NCBI GenBank assembly: GCA_016806145.1
Contig: CP063166.1
Span: forward strand, 2,294,001-2,358,000
Length of the DNA stretch: 64,000 bases
From: Variovorax paradoxus
GTDB taxonomy: Bacteria > Pseudomonadota > Gammaproteobacteria > Burkholderiales > Burkholderiaceae_C
Direction of reading: 5' to 3'
The first letter of the stretch is position 1; each line of letters starts with the position of its first letter. The notes under the pieces were generated by a model. That model was not told the DNA's origin. It worked only from the letters and a program-made list of their open reading frames with translations, and did not search any database. The translations under genes and the position numbers were made by a program. Below are positions 38,075 through 47,855 of the stretch, one piece after another.

Positions 38075-38917
38075 ATGATCGTGGCCATGGACCAGACGAC
38101 TGCGGGTAATCCCTTGGTTTCCGAAGCGCCGGAAGCCGGCGCCTCCGCCACGAGAGGCGCCGGCGCCTTCGTGGGGCGGCCGCGCCAGCGCGCGCGCGGG
38201 CTGGCGCACGGCCTGGTGGAAGACCTGGGCGAGAAGATCCGCAGCCAGGCGCTGCGGCCGGGCGACAAGCTGCCGACCGAGTCGGCCATCATGCAGGCCT
38301 ATGGCGTGAGCCGCACCGTGGTGCGCGAGGCGCTGTCGAAGCTGCAGGCCGGCGGGCTGGTGGAGACCTTGCACGGCGTCGGCACCTTCGTGCTGCAGCC
38401 ACGCCCGGGCGGGGTGTTCCGGCTCGAGCCGGGCGAGATCGCGACCTCGGTCGACGTGCTGGCCGTGCTCGAGCTGCGCATCAGCCTCGAGACCGAATCG
38501 GCGGGGCTGGCCGCGAGCCGCCGCACCGAGGAGCAACTGGTCGCGATGCGCCAGGCGCTCGACGATTTCGAGCACAACGTGACGGTCTCGGGCGACACCG
38601 TGGCGCCCGACTTCCGCTTCCACCTGCAGATCGCCCAGTCGACCGGCAATCCCTATTTCGCCGACATCATGCGGCACCTGGGCACGACGATCATCCCGCG
38701 CACCCGCATCAGCGCGATCCGCCACCAGGAGGGCGGGGCCTACCTCAGCCGCGTCAATCGCGAGCATGAGGAGATCTATGCGGCGATCGCGCGACGCGAC
38801 CCCGAATCGGCGCGCGCCGCGATGCGCATCCACCTGACCAACAGCCGCGAACGGCTGCGCATGGCGCAGGAAGCCGCGCAGAAGAAGGCGGAAGCCGCCA
38901 AGTCCTCCGATAACTAG
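38075..38917 (+). CDS. GntR-family regulator, FadR/FCD subfamily, of sugar-acid catabolism
   Basis: 280 residues. A disordered N-terminus (to about 40) precedes the winged helix (GDKLPTESAIMQAYGVSRTVVREAL) and an all-helical FCD effector domain with its metal/ligand His pattern (DFRFHLQIAQSTGN near 180). FCD members often sense uronates, aldarates or their products. It stands between the two divergent halves of the region and has matching operators on both sides. GGGAG precedes ATG 38075. Confidence 0.9.
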   Translation: MIVAMDQTTAGNPLVSEAPEAGASATRGAGAFVGRPRQRARGLAHGLVEDLGEKIRSQALRPGDKLPTESAIMQAYGVSRTVVREALSKLQAGGLVETLHGVGTFVLQPRPGGVFRLEPGEIATSVDVLAVLELRISLETESAGLAASRRTEEQLVAMRQALDDFEHNVTVSGDTVAPDFRFHLQIAQSTGNPYFADIMRHLGTTIIPRTRISAIRHQEGGAYLSRVNREHEEIYAAIARRDPESARAAMRIHLTNSRERLRMAQEAAQKKAEAAKSSDN

Positions 38918-38923
38918 TCCATT

Positions 38924-38941
38924 GAACCCCTTTCGGGGTTC
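38924..38941 (+). terminator. hairpin after the GntR gene
   Basis: A perfect 7-bp stem GAACCCC/GGGGTTC with a TTTC tetraloop, 6 bp after the stop codon. No U-tract follows, so termination may be partial. Confidence 0.5.
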
Positions 38942-38966
38942 GTGATGCTGGACAACTTGTTTTTCT

Positions 38967-38987
38967 AGTTGTACGATGACTGATAAC
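38967..38987 (-). promoter_or_regulatory. GntR operator (site 2) upstream of the plus-strand catabolic operon
   Basis: The reverse complement matches site 1 (38043-38063) at 18 of 21 positions and shares the block TCGTACAACT and the GTTATC end. It lies 55 bp before the Bug gene that starts the kdgD-gudD operon. Two such sites within 1 kb are unlikely by chance. Confidence 0.65.
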
Positions 38988-39041
38988 TCGCGAGATTCAC
39001 GAGCGAGGCGATCAAGTGACCGAGACAACTGGAGGCAGAGG

Positions 39042-40031
39042 ATGACCATCAAACGCCGCGGCGCGCTCAGCGCCGCACTGGCCACGACGCTGGCCGCAAG
39101 CCTGCCGGGGTTCGCCCTGGCGCAATCCGGCGCCGCCAACTGGCCCGCCAAGCCGCTGCGCATCGTGGTGCCGTACCCGCCCGGCGGTTCGTCGGACATC
39201 ATCGCGCGCGCCATCAGCCAGCCGCTGTCGGAGGCGCTGAAGCAGCCGGTGATCGTCGAGAACAAGCCCGGCGCCAACGGCAACCTGGGCGCCGACTTCG
39301 TCGCCAAGTCCGCGCCCGACGGCTACACGCTGCTCTTGTGCGACGTGGGCGCGCTGGCGATCAGCCCCTCGGTCTACACCAAGCTGTCCTTCGATCCGTC
39401 GAAGGACCTGCGCGGCGTGACCATGCTGGCCTATTCGCCGCACCTGCTGGTGGTGCATCCGTCGGTGAAGGCCAACAACCTCAAGGAATTGGTGGCGCTG
39501 TCGAAGACCTCCGAACTGAATTTCGCCGTGACCGCCACCGGCAGCGCGCCGCACCTGGCCGGCGTGGCGCTCGAGCGCGCCAGCGGCGCCAAGTGGACCT
39601 ACGTGCCCTACAAGGGCGGCGTGCAGGCGGTGCAGGACACCGTCTCTGGCCAGACCCAGGTGCTGATGAACGGCATGCTCGCCACCCTGCCGCAGGTGCA
39701 GGGCGGCCGCCTCAAGGTGCTGGGCGTGTCCAAGGCCACGCGCATGCCGCTGATCGGCGACGTGCCGACCATCGCCGAGCAGGGCGTGCCCGGCTACGAA
39801 TCGGGCACCTGGCAGGGCGTGCGCGTCGCGCGCGGCACGCCCGAGGCCATCGTGCAGCGCCTCAACAAGGAACTGATCGCCGTCATCCGCACGGCCGACA
39901 TCCGCTCGCGCCTCGCGGGGCAGGGCGCCGAGGTGGTGACCATGACCCCGGCCGAGGAGGAGCAGTTCTTCAACAAGGAACGCGCGCGCTGGGCCAAGGT
40001 GGTGGCCGACGCCAGCATCAAGCTCGACTGA
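39042..40031 (+). CDS. Bug/TctC-family periplasmic substrate-binding protein
   Basis: 329 residues: signal peptide ending FALAQ near residue 26, then [20 protein letters not shown] and [18 protein letters not shown] 39042 is chosen because GGAGG is 6 bases upstream; the frame extends further but without a site. First gene of the plus-strand sugar-acid operon, directly downstream of operator site 2, so its ligand is likely an aldarate or uronate. Confidence 0.92.
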   Translation: MTIKRRGALSAALATTLAASLPGFALAQSGAANWPAKPLRIVVPYPPGGSSDIIARAISQPLSEALKQPVIVENKPGANGNLGADFVAKSAPDGYTLLLCDVGALAISPSVYTKLSFDPSKDLRGVTMLAYSPHLLVVHPSVKANNLKELVALSKTSELNFAVTATGSAPHLAGVALERASGAKWTYVPYKGGVQAVQDTVSGQTQVLMNGMLATLPQVQGGRLKVLGVSKATRMPLIGDVPTIAEQGVPGYESGTWQGVRVARGTPEAIVQRLNKELIAVIRTADIRSRLAGQGAEVVTMTPAEEEQFFNKERARWAKVVADASIKLD

Positions 40032-40086
40032 ACGCGCTCGCCGCTTCCAACCCTTTCTTCATTTCTTTCACTGGACGTTTTCTTCG

Positions 40087-40998
40087 ATGAACCCGCAAGA
40101 ACTCAAAAACATCATGGGCTCCGGCCTGCTCTCGTTCCCGCTGACCGACTTCGATGCCAACGGCGACTTCGACAAGAAGGGCTACATCGAGCGCCTCGAA
40201 TGGCTCGCGCCCTACGGCGCCAGCGCGCTGTTCGCGGCCGGCGGCACGGGCGAGTTCTTCTCGCTGACCGGCGAGGAGTACCCCGGCATCATCCAGACCG
40301 CGGTCGACACCTGCCGCGGCAAGGTGCCGATCATCGCGGGCGCCGGCGGCCCCACGCGCTTCGCGATCCAGTGCGCGCAGGCGGCCGAGAAGGCCGGCGC
40401 GCACGGCATCCTGCTGCTGCCGCACTACCTGACCGAAGCCGGCCAGGACGGCATCGCCGCGCACGTCGAGGCCGTGTGCAAGAGCGTGAAGTTCGGCGTG
40501 ATCGTCTACAACCGTGCCACCAGCCGCCTCAAGCCCGACACGCTGGCGCGCCTGGCCGAACGCAACCCGAACCTGGTGGGCTTCAAGGACGGCGTGGGCG
40601 ACATCGAGGCGATGGTCGCCATCTACCAGAAGATGGGCGACCGCTTCGCCTACCTGGGCGGCCTGCCCACGGCCGAGGTCTATGCCGCGGCCTACAAGGC
40701 CATGGGCACGCCGGTGTATTCGTCGGCCGTCTTCAACTTCATCCCGAAGACCGCGATGGACTTCTACAACGCCGTCGCCAACGACGACCTGCCGACCCAG
40801 CACCGCCTGCTGAAGGACTTCTTCATGCCCTACCTCGAGCTGCGCAACCGCGTGCCGGGCTACGCGGTGAGCATCGTCAAGGCCGGCGCCAAGATCGTCG
40901 GCCACGACGCCGGCCCGGTGCGTGCGCCGCTGACCGACCTCAAGCCCGAAGAGGTCGCGCAGCTCGCCGCGCTGATCGAGAAGCTGGGCCCGCAGTAA
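40087..40998 (+). CDS. kdgD: 5-dehydro-4-deoxyglucarate dehydratase
   Basis: 303 residues, DapA/NAL superfamily TIM barrel. Converts 5-dehydro-4-deoxy-D-glucarate to 2-oxoglutarate semialdehyde, CO2 and water. Schiff-base Lys167 (VGFKDGVGD), Tyr141 (VIVYNRATS), and the GTGEFFSLT motif near 53. It joins the GarD and GudD products to the aldehyde dehydrogenase at 44061. Confidence 0.95.
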   Translation: MNPQELKNIMGSGLLSFPLTDFDANGDFDKKGYIERLEWLAPYGASALFAAGGTGEFFSLTGEEYPGIIQTAVDTCRGKVPIIAGAGGPTRFAIQCAQAAEKAGAHGILLLPHYLTEAGQDGIAAHVEAVCKSVKFGVIVYNRATSRLKPDTLARLAERNPNLVGFKDGVGDIEAMVAIYQKMGDRFAYLGGLPTAEVYAAAYKAMGTPVYSSAVFNFIPKTAMDFYNAVANDDLPTQHRLLKDFFMPYLELRNRVPGYAVSIVKAGAKIVGHDAGPVRAPLTDLKPEEVAQLAALIEKLGPQ

Positions 40999-41049
40999 GC
41001 GGCGCCGCCGTCGAACGAGAAGCAAAGACAAAACACCGGAGATGACGAC

Positions 41050-41505
41050 ATGCTGAAGAAACTGTTCCTCGTTGCCGCCGCCGCGGCCCTGTTCTCGGGC
41101 TGCGCCAACGTCATGCCCACGGGTGGCGGTAGCGCCTCCGATGCGGCCGACGTGGCCGCGGCCGCCGAGCGCCTGCGCATCGCGATGGTCGACCCGACCC
41201 GTCCCGCGCTGTCGGCGCTGGTGGCCGACGAGCTCAGCTACGGCCATTCGGGCGGCAAGGTCGACACCAAGGAAAGCTTCATCGCCGACCTGCTCGACGG
41301 CAAGTCCGACTTCGTGACCATCACCATCACCGAGCAGACCGTGAAGGTGGTCGATGCCCGCACCGCCATCGTGCGCCATGCGCTGGCCGCCGACACCAAC
41401 GACTCGGGCAAGCCCGGCAAGGTGGCGCTGAAGATCCTCGGCGTGTGGCAGAAGCAGGGCGGCAACTGGAAGCTGCTCGCGCGCCAGGCCGCGCGCGCCT
41501 CCTGA
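41050..41505 (+). CDS. SnoaL/DUF4440-like lipoprotein
   Basis: 151 residues. Lipobox LFSGC with Cys18; the mature part is a single NTF2-like domain (LVADELSYGHSGGKVDTKESFI, WQKQGGNWKLLARQA). Function unknown; such small proteins are often found in catabolic operons, and the His in YGHSGG could be catalytic. It sits between kdgD and the next Bug gene (17 bp). Confidence 0.85.
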   Translation: MLKKLFLVAAAAALFSGCANVMPTGGGSASDAADVAAAAERLRIAMVDPTRPALSALVADELSYGHSGGKVDTKESFIADLLDGKSDFVTITITEQTVKVVDARTAIVRHALAADTNDSGKPGKVALKILGVWQKQGGNWKLLARQAARAS

Positions 41506-41521
41506 TGTGCGAGAGGCACGC

Positions 41522-42508
41522 ATGAAGCGCAGAGCATTGCTCGCGGCCGGCCTGGTCGGCCTGGCCGGTGCGGCCTGGCTGCCGATGGCCGCCTTCGCCC
41601 AAGGCGACTGGCCGCTGCAGAAGCCCGTGACCGTCATCGTGCCGTTCCCCGCGGGCGGCTCCACCGACATGGTGGCGCGCGCGCTGGCGCTGCAGCTGCA
41701 GACGAAGCTCGGCGGCAGCTTCGTCGTCGACAACCGGCCCGGTGCCACCGGCACCATCGGCACCGGCTTCGTCAAGCGCGCCGCACCCGACGGTTACACC
41801 CTGCTGGTGTCCTCGCTCGGCGCCTTCGTCGTCACGCCGCATCTGCAGAAGAGCGTGCCCTACGACGCGACGAAAGACTTCGACTACATCAGCGTGCCGG
41901 TGCAGGCGCCCAACGTGCTGGTGGCCAATGTTGCGCGGCCCGAGAAGACCGTCGACGAGGTGCTCGCGCTGCTGCGCAAGACGCCGGGCAAGGTCTCGTT
42001 CGCGAGCTCGGGCAACGGTTCGTCCGACCACCTGTCGGCCGAGCTGTTCTGGCAGCAGACGAAGACCGAGGGCGTGCACGTGCCCTACAAGGGCGGCGCG
42101 CCGGCGGTCAACGACCTGCTCGGCAACCAGGTCGACTTCTCGTTCCAGAACGTCAATGCCGTGCTGCCGCACATCCGCGCCGGCAAGCTGCGCGCCATCG
42201 CCGTCACCGGCGACAAGCGCTCACCGGTGTTGCCCGATGTGCCCACGCTGGCCGAGGCCGGCGTGAAGGGCGCCGAGGTCTATTCGTGGCAGGGCGTGGC
42301 CGCGCCGCGCGGGCTGCCGCCGGCCACGAAGAAGAAGCTCGCCGATGGCGTGGTGGCCGCGATGCAGGATCCCGAGACGAAGAAGCGCATGCTCGAGCAG
42401 GGCCTCGAGATCGTCGCGAGCACGCCGGATGAATTCACCGCCTTCCAGGCGCGCGAATGGACGCGCTGGAAGACCCTGATCGAGACGCGCCACATCACCG
42501 CCGATTGA
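41522..42508 (+). CDS. Bug/TctC-family periplasmic substrate-binding protein
   Basis: 328 residues with signal peptide (LVGLAGAAWLPMAAFAQ, cleaved near 28), then VTVIVPFPAGGSTDMVARAL and PYKGGAPAVNDLLGN. Second Bug receptor of this operon; low similarity to the first suggests a different ligand. ATG 41522 follows a GAGAGG. Confidence 0.92.
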   Translation: MKRRALLAAGLVGLAGAAWLPMAAFAQGDWPLQKPVTVIVPFPAGGSTDMVARALALQLQTKLGGSFVVDNRPGATGTIGTGFVKRAAPDGYTLLVSSLGAFVVTPHLQKSVPYDATKDFDYISVPVQAPNVLVANVARPEKTVDEVLALLRKTPGKVSFASSGNGSSDHLSAELFWQQTKTEGVHVPYKGGAPAVNDLLGNQVDFSFQNVNAVLPHIRAGKLRAIAVTGDKRSPVLPDVPTLAEAGVKGAEVYSWQGVAAPRGLPPATKKKLADGVVAAMQDPETKKRMLEQGLEIVASTPDEFTAFQAREWTRWKTLIETRHITAD

Positions 42509-42538
42509 CGCGTGCCGAATTGCACCAGGCCCACACAT

Positions 42539-42599
42539 CCGTTCAGGCTGAGCCTGTCGAAGCCCGCGCGCGGCGCTTCGATCAGCTCGGCGTGAACGG
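42539..42599. repeat. REP-like inverted pair, same family as 1893-2020
   Basis: Two 25-bp units in opposite orientation (42539-42563 and 42575-42599) separated by 11 bp form a large hairpin between the Bug gene and gudD. The second copy has diverged by a few bases (GATCAGCTCGG). It may protect or attenuate the mRNA within the operon. Confidence 0.85.
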
Positions 42600-42658
42600 T
42601 CCTGTCCATTCGAATGCAGCTCCGCATGAGCCTGCTGTCCTGAACTGACACCACACCC

Positions 42659-44005
42659 ATGACGCTCCCGGACTCCCGTTCCTCCACCCCCGTCGTCACC
42701 GAGATGCAGGTGATCCCGGTCGCGGGCCGCGACAGCATGCTGATGAACCTCAGCGGCGCGCACGGTCCCTTCTTCACGCGCAACCTGCTGATCCTCACCG
42801 ACAGCGCCGGGCGCACCGGCGTGGGCGAGGTGCCCGGCGGCGAGAAGATCCGCCAGACGCTCGAGGACGCGCGCGCGCTGGTCGTGGGCCAGCCGATCGG
42901 CAACCACAACGCCGTGCTCAACGCCATGCGCCGCGAGTTCGCCGCGCGCGACAGCGGCGGGCGCGGCCTGCAGACCTTCGACCTGCGCGTGACCATCCAC
43001 GCAGTCACGGCCGTCGAGGCCGCGCTGCTCGACCTGCTGGGCCAGTTCCTCGAGGTGCCGGTGGCGGCGCTGCTCGGCGAGGGCCAGCAGCGCGACGCGG
43101 TGCAGATGCTCGGCTACCTGTTCTACGTGGGCGATCGCGAGAAGACCGACCTGCCCTACGACAGCGACCCCGGCGCCGCCGACGACTGGTTCCGCCTGCG
43201 CCACGAGGAGGCCATGACGCCCGAGGCCATCGTGCGCCTGGCCGAAGCCGCGCATGCGCGCTACGGCTTCACCGACTTCAAGCTCAAGGGCGGCGTGCTG
43301 CGCGGCGAGGAAGAGGTCGAGGCGATCCGCGCGCTGCACGAGCGCTTTCCGCAGGCGCGCGTCACGCTCGACCCCAACGGCGGCTGGCTGCTGGCCGACG
43401 CGGTGCGGCTGTGCCGCGACCTGCATGGCGTGATGGCCTATGCCGAGGATCCGTGCGGCGCTGAGGGCGTGTTCTCGGGCCGCGAGGTGATGGCCGAGTT
43501 CCGCCGCGCCACCGGCCTGCCCACGGCCACCAACATGGTCGCCACCGACTGGCGCGAGATGGTGCACAGCCTGTCGCTGCAGTCGGTCGACATCCCGCTG
43601 GCCGATCCGCATTTCTGGACCCTGGCCGGTTCGGTGCGCGTGGCCCAGCTGTGCCAGGCCTGGGGCCTGACCTGGGGCTCGCATTCGAACAACCACTTCG
43701 ACGTCTCTCTGGCCATGTTCACGCACGTGGCGGCGGCCGCGCCGGGCAAGGTCACGGCCATCGACACGCACTGGATCTGGCAGGACGGCCAGCGCCTGAC
43801 GAAGGCGCCGCTGCGCATCGAGGGCGGCTTCGTGAAGGTGCCCACGCGCGGCGGCCTCGGCGTGGAGCTCGACATGGATGAAGTCAAAAAAGCTCATGAC
43901 CTCTACTTGAAGCATGGCCTGGGCGCGCGCGATGATGCGCAGGCGATGCAGTACCTGATCCCCGGCTGGCGCTTCGACAACAAACGGCCCTGCATGGTCC
44001 GTTGA
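42659..44005 (+). CDS. gudD: D-glucarate dehydratase
   Basis: 448 residues, enolase superfamily (MR/GlucD subgroup). Dehydrates D-glucarate (and L-idarate in relatives) to 5-dehydro-4-deoxyglucarate. Visible: KLKGG with the KxK base near residue 207, metal ligands DPNGG near 237 and AEDPCG near 260, TNMVATDW near 290, and the His base region GSHSNNHFD near 340. No clear ribosome-binding site before ATG 42659. Confidence 0.94.
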   Translation: MTLPDSRSSTPVVTEMQVIPVAGRDSMLMNLSGAHGPFFTRNLLILTDSAGRTGVGEVPGGEKIRQTLEDARALVVGQPIGNHNAVLNAMRREFAARDSGGRGLQTFDLRVTIHAVTAVEAALLDLLGQFLEVPVAALLGEGQQRDAVQMLGYLFYVGDREKTDLPYDSDPGAADDWFRLRHEEAMTPEAIVRLAEAAHARYGFTDFKLKGGVLRGEEEVEAIRALHERFPQARVTLDPNGGWLLADAVRLCRDLHGVMAYAEDPCGAEGVFSGREVMAEFRRATGLPTATNMVATDWREMVHSLSLQSVDIPLADPHFWTLAGSVRVAQLCQAWGLTWGSHSNNHFDVSLAMFTHVAAAAPGKVTAIDTHWIWQDGQRLTKAPLRIEGGFVKVPTRGGLGVELDMDEVKKAHDLYLKHGLGARDDAQAMQYLIPGWRFDNKRPCMVR

Positions 44006-44060
44006 GACCGCCGGCCTCACCCCTCATTCCGTTCTTTCCGCAGCAACAAGGATGCATTCC

Positions 44061-45497
44061 ATGCAGAACCACGACAACCTGATCGGCGGCGAATGGCGCG
44101 CCGGCGCGAGCTACAGCCCCAACGTCAACCCCAGCAACCTCGGCGACGTGCTGGGCCACTACACGCAAGGCGACGCGAGCCATGTCGAGGCGGCCGTGGC
44201 CGCCGCCACCGCCGCCTTCCCGGCCTGGGCCACGGGCAGCGTGCAGGCGCGCTCCGACGCGCTCGACAAGATCGGCACCGAGATCCTCGCGCGCAAGGAG
44301 GAACTCGGCACGCTGCTCGCGCGCGAGGAAGGCAAGACCCGCGCCGAAGGCATCGGCGAGGCCACGCGCGCGGGCCAGATCTTCAAGTTCTTCGCGGGCG
44401 AGTGCCTGCGCCTGTCGGGCGAGCTGCTGCCCTCGGTGCGGCCCAACATCGGCGTGGAGATCACGCGCGAGCCCGTGGGCGTGGTCGGCCTGATCACGCC
44501 GTGGAACTTCCCGATCGCCATTCCCGCCTGGAAGATCGCGCCCGCGCTGGCGTTCGGCAACTGCGTGGTGCTCAAGCCCGCCGACCTGGTGCCGGGCTGC
44601 GCCTGGGCGCTGGCCGAGATCATCAGCCGCTCGGGCATTCCGGCCGGCGTGTTCAACCTCGTGATGGGCCGCGGCAGCGTGATCGGCGATGCGCTGGTCA
44701 ACCACCCGGGGATCCATGCGATCAGCTTCACCGGCTCGGTGGGCGTGGGCCGCAACATCGCGGTGCAGTGCGTGAAGAACGGCAAGAAGGTGCAGCTCGA
44801 GATGGGCGGCAAGAACCCGCAGGTGGTGCTCGACGACGCCGACCTCGCGCAGGCGGTGGAGCTGAGCACGCAGAGCGCCTTCTACTCGACCGGCCAGCGC
44901 TGCACGGCCTCGAGCCGGCTGATCGTCACCGAGGGCATCTATCCGAAGTTCATCGCGGCGATGAAGGAACGCATGGCCAAGATCAAGGTCGGCGACGCGC
45001 TCGCGCAGGGCACCGACGTGGGCCCGGTGTCCTCGAAGTCGCAGCTCGAGCAGGACCTGGAGTACGTCGACATCGGCAAGGCCGAGGGCGCGGTGCTGGC
45101 CGCCGGCGGCGAGCGCCTGAAGCTCGAGACCGACGGCTACTACATGTCGCCGGCGCTGTTCAGCGAATCGGCCGCGTCGATGCGCATCAACAAGGAAGAG
45201 ATCTTCGGCCCGGTCGCGAGCGTGATCCGCGTGAAGAACTACGAGGAGGCGCTGGCCACGGCCAACGACACCGAGTTCGGCCTGTCGGCCGGCATCGCGA
45301 CCACGTCGCTGAAGTACGCCACGCACTTCAAGCGCCACAGCCAGGCCGGCATGGTGATGGTGAACCTGCCGACCGCGGGCGTGGACTACCACGTGCCCTT
45401 CGGCGGTCGCAAGGGGTCGAGCTATGGTCCGCGCGAACAGGGGCGCTATGCGCAGGAGTTCTTCACCACGGTGAAGACGGCCTACACGCTGGCTTGA
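44061..45497 (+). CDS. aldehyde dehydrogenase, probable 2-oxoglutarate semialdehyde dehydrogenase
   Basis: 478 residues, ALDH superfamily. Catalytic Cys near residue 281 (GQRCTAS), general base Glu near 250 (LEMGGKNP), PWNFP near 155, and FTGSVGVG near 230. Terminal enzyme of the pathway, giving 2-oxoglutarate; that substrate is inferred from kdgD and gudD next to it. I prefer ATG 44061 over 44052 because AAGG is 9 bases upstream of 44061 but adjacent to 44052. Confidence 0.9.
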   Translation: MQNHDNLIGGEWRAGASYSPNVNPSNLGDVLGHYTQGDASHVEAAVAAATAAFPAWATGSVQARSDALDKIGTEILARKEELGTLLAREEGKTRAEGIGEATRAGQIFKFFAGECLRLSGELLPSVRPNIGVEITREPVGVVGLITPWNFPIAIPAWKIAPALAFGNCVVLKPADLVPGCAWALAEIISRSGIPAGVFNLVMGRGSVIGDALVNHPGIHAISFTGSVGVGRNIAVQCVKNGKKVQLEMGGKNPQVVLDDADLAQAVELSTQSAFYSTGQRCTASSRLIVTEGIYPKFIAAMKERMAKIKVGDALAQGTDVGPVSSKSQLEQDLEYVDIGKAEGAVLAAGGERLKLETDGYYMSPALFSESAASMRINKEEIFGPVASVIRVKNYEEALATANDTEFGLSAGIATTSLKYATHFKRHSQAGMVMVNLPTAGVDYHVPFGGRKGSSYGPREQGRYAQEFFTTVKTAYTLA

Positions 45498-45507
45498 GGC
45501 AGCGTTC

Positions 45508-45535
45508 GCGGCCGTGCCTTCAGCGCAGCGGCCGC
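45508..45535. terminator. possible bidirectional hairpin between convergent genes
   Basis: A 7-bp stem GCGGCCG/CGGCCGC with a 14-base loop spans the 22-bp gap between the aldehyde dehydrogenase and MFS stops. No U-tracts. Confidence 0.3.
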
Positions 45536-46725
45536 AACCCCATCGCCACCCACAGCCCCGCCACGCTCGCGAGCGCCACGATCGCGGCGGCGGCCGGCCA
45601 GCCCAGCGCCTCGACCGCGCCACCGACCAGCACCGGGCCGATCATCTGGCCGACGTTGTTGCCGGTCATCAGCAGGCCGACCGTGAGCGGCGCGAGCCGA
45701 GGCTGTGGCGCGGCCCGTTCGGCCGAGGCCAGCAGGGTCGCGGGCAGCAGCCCGCCGGCGCCCGAGAACAGCAGGCACAGCACGAAGGTCGGCAGCGCCG
45801 CCAGCAGCGGCAGGAAGATGCCGAGCGCGGCGATGCCCATGGTGGCGGTCGCGGCCGCCACCAGCCGCCAGCGCGGCGTGCCGCGCGCCAGCAGCAGGCC
45901 GGCCGAGAGGTTGCCGCCCACGTTCGCAAGGCAGGCCAGCGCGCTCAGCAGCCCGGCCGTGGCCACGCTCGCGCCCATGCGCTCGATCAGCAGCACCGGC
46001 AGGAAGTTGAACAGCGCGAAGAACTGCAGGCTGTAGATCGCGAAGCACAGCGCGAGCCGCAGCGGCGCGCGCGCCGCGAGCGTGCGGGCCGTGTCGCCGG
46101 CGACATCGCGCCACGACAACCGGCGCGCGTCGCGCTCCCCGCGCGGCACGGCTGCCAGCACCAGCGCCAGCAGCACCAGCGCGAGCACGCCGTTCGCGAG
46201 CCAGAAGCCGCGCCAGCCCGCGAGCACCGAGCCGACGAAGAATGCGATCGCGATGCCGACCGGCATGAAGCAGCTCCAGATCGCGAAGGCCAGGTCCTTG
46301 GCGGCGGGCGCGACGATGCGCTGCAGCAGCGAGGGCCCGGCGATCACGATCAGCAGGAAGCCCAGGCCCTCGACCACGCGCGCGAACAGCAGCGCGGCCA
46401 GGCCGCCGGCCAGCGCGCCGATGGTGCTGCCGACCGCCAGCGCCAGCAGGCCGATCACTAGCAGCCGACGGTCGCCCGCGCGCGCGATCCAGGCGCCGAC
46501 CGGCACCGCGCCGAACACGCCGAGCAGCGAGAACACCGCCATCAGCCAGCCGATCGCCGACAGGCCGAGCCCGAAGTCCTCGCGCAATTGCGGCACCGCG
46601 ATCGCGACCTTGCCGACCTGCAGCGCGGCCATCACGCCCGCGGCGACGACCAGGGCGACGCCGGTCCAGGCTGTGGTGGTGGAGGAAGAGGCGGAGGAGG
46701 GCAGCGGCGCGGACGTGGAATGCAT
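45520..46725 (-). CDS. MFS transporter
   Basis: 401 residues, twelve predicted membrane helices, with the MFS loop motif GAWIARAGDRRLLVIG near residue 77. The pattern resembles CynX/NimT-type carriers. Substrate unknown; it is divergent from a LysR gene that probably controls it. The frame can extend 20 codons upstream, but ATG 46725 leaves room for the divergent promoter. Confidence 0.88.
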   Translation of the reverse strand: MHSTSAPLPSSASSSTTTAWTGVALVVAAGVMAALQVGKVAIAVPQLREDFGLGLSAIGWLMAVFSLLGVFGAVPVGAWIARAGDRRLLVIGLLALAVGSTIGALAGGLAALLFARVVEGLGFLLIVIAGPSLLQRIVAPAAKDLAFAIWSCFMPVGIAIAFFVGSVLAGWRGFWLANGVLALVLLALVLAAVPRGERDARRLSWRDVAGDTARTLAARAPLRLALCFAIYSLQFFALFNFLPVLLIERMGASVATAGLLSALACLANVGGNLSAGLLLARGTPRWRLVAAATATMGIAALGIFLPLLAALPTFVLCLLFSGAGGLLPATLLASAERAAPQPRLAPLTVGLLMTGNNVGQMIGPVLVGGAVEALGWPAAAAIVALASVAGLWVAMGLRPLR

Positions 46726-46749
46726 GGGCGCCAGTCTGGCCTTCGAATC

Positions 46750-46791
46750 CGATCGATGAAAGCAAATAATATCGGTCGACTTCATCGATCG
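46750..46791. promoter_or_regulatory. long inverted repeat, candidate LysR operator
   Basis: Perfect 11-bp arms CGATCGATGAA (46750-46760) and TTCATCGATCG (46781-46791) are separated by 20 bp that contain an AT-rich TAATAT. It lies in the 104-bp gap between the divergent MFS and LysR genes. Confidence 0.5.
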
Positions 46792-46829
46792 AACCGATCG
46801 ACTCGCATTGCTCGAAAAAGGAGACGCCC

Positions 46830-47855
46830 ATGCTGGATGCGCTCACGCTGTCCCAGATGCAGATGTTCGTGGTGGTGGCCGAGACCGGTAGCTTTCGCGC
46901 GGGCGCGGACCGGCTGCACCGCGTGCAGTCGGCCGTGAGCCAGGCGGTCGCCAACCTCGAGCAGCAGCTGCAGGTGCAGCTGTTCGACCGCTCGGGCCAC
47001 AAGCCCATGCTCACGCCCGCGGGCCAGGCGCTGCTGGGCGACGTGCGGCAGATCCTCGCGAAGGTCGATGCCTTGCGCGCCCGCGCGCAGGGGATCGAGC
47101 AGGGCATCGAGCTCGGCCTCTCGATCGCGGTCGACACGCTGTTCCCGATCGACCTCGTGGCAACGGCCATCCGCGGCGTGCATGCGGTGCATCCGGGCAT
47201 CGCGATGCGCATCGAGTACGGCTCGATGGGCGCGCCGGTCGAGGCGCTGCACGGCGGCCGCTGCGACATCGCGATCTCGGCCTTCTCGCAGCTCGACGAG
47301 CGCATCGCGCGCGAGTTCCTGATGCCGCTGTCGATGGTGGCGGTGGCGGCCGCCGCGCATCCGCTGGCGATGCTCGCGAGGAAGAAGGTCCGCGGCTCGC
47401 TCGACGACGCGGCCGCGCGGCACCTGCAGATCGTGGTGGAGGATGCGAGCGCGCTCAGCGCGGGCCAGGACTTCGACGTGCTCTCGGCCACCACCTGGCG
47501 CGCGGGCGACATGCAGATCAAGCTCGCGTTGCTGCGCGCCGGGCTCGGCTGGGGAAAGATGCCGTCATGGCTGGTGGCGGCCGACGTCGCCGCGGGCACG
47601 CTGGTGCAGTTACCGGTGGGCCGCCTCGGCGTGGACGGCGAAACCGGCCACCGCGCCTACTTCTGCCACCGCGCCGACAAGCCGCTGGGCGTGGGCGCGC
47701 GGTTGCTGCGCGAGGGCCTCAAGGCACTGTCGATGCCGGCGGCGCGCGCCGGCGCCGGCGCAGCCAGAACTCCACCAGCTCGAACACGCCCTCGCTCAGC
47801 AGCGCCAGCGCCGCCGCCGGCAGCGCGCCCGCCACGAGCAGCTCGCGGTCGTTGA
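46830..47855 (+). CDS. LysR-family transcriptional regulator with extended C-terminus
   Basis: 341 residues. Winged helix at 1-65 (GSFRAGADRLHRVQSAVSQAV), then the effector domain ending near residue 300 (LLREGLKALS). The last 40 or so residues are Ala/Pro/Arg-rich and lie antisense to the ABC gene that ends at 47719, an overlap of 137 bp. The family stop may have been lost. AAAAGGAG precedes ATG 46830. Confidence 0.9.
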   Translation: MLDALTLSQMQMFVVVAETGSFRAGADRLHRVQSAVSQAVANLEQQLQVQLFDRSGHKPMLTPAGQALLGDVRQILAKVDALRARAQGIEQGIELGLSIAVDTLFPIDLVATAIRGVHAVHPGIAMRIEYGSMGAPVEALHGGRCDIAISAFSQLDERIAREFLMPLSMVAVAAAAHPLAMLARKKVRGSLDDAAARHLQIVVEDASALSAGQDFDVLSATTWRAGDMQIKLALLRAGLGWGKMPSWLVAADVAAGTLVQLPVGRLGVDGETGHRAYFCHRADKPLGVGARLLREGLKALSMPAARAGAGAARTPPARTRPRSAAPAPPPAARPPRAARGR

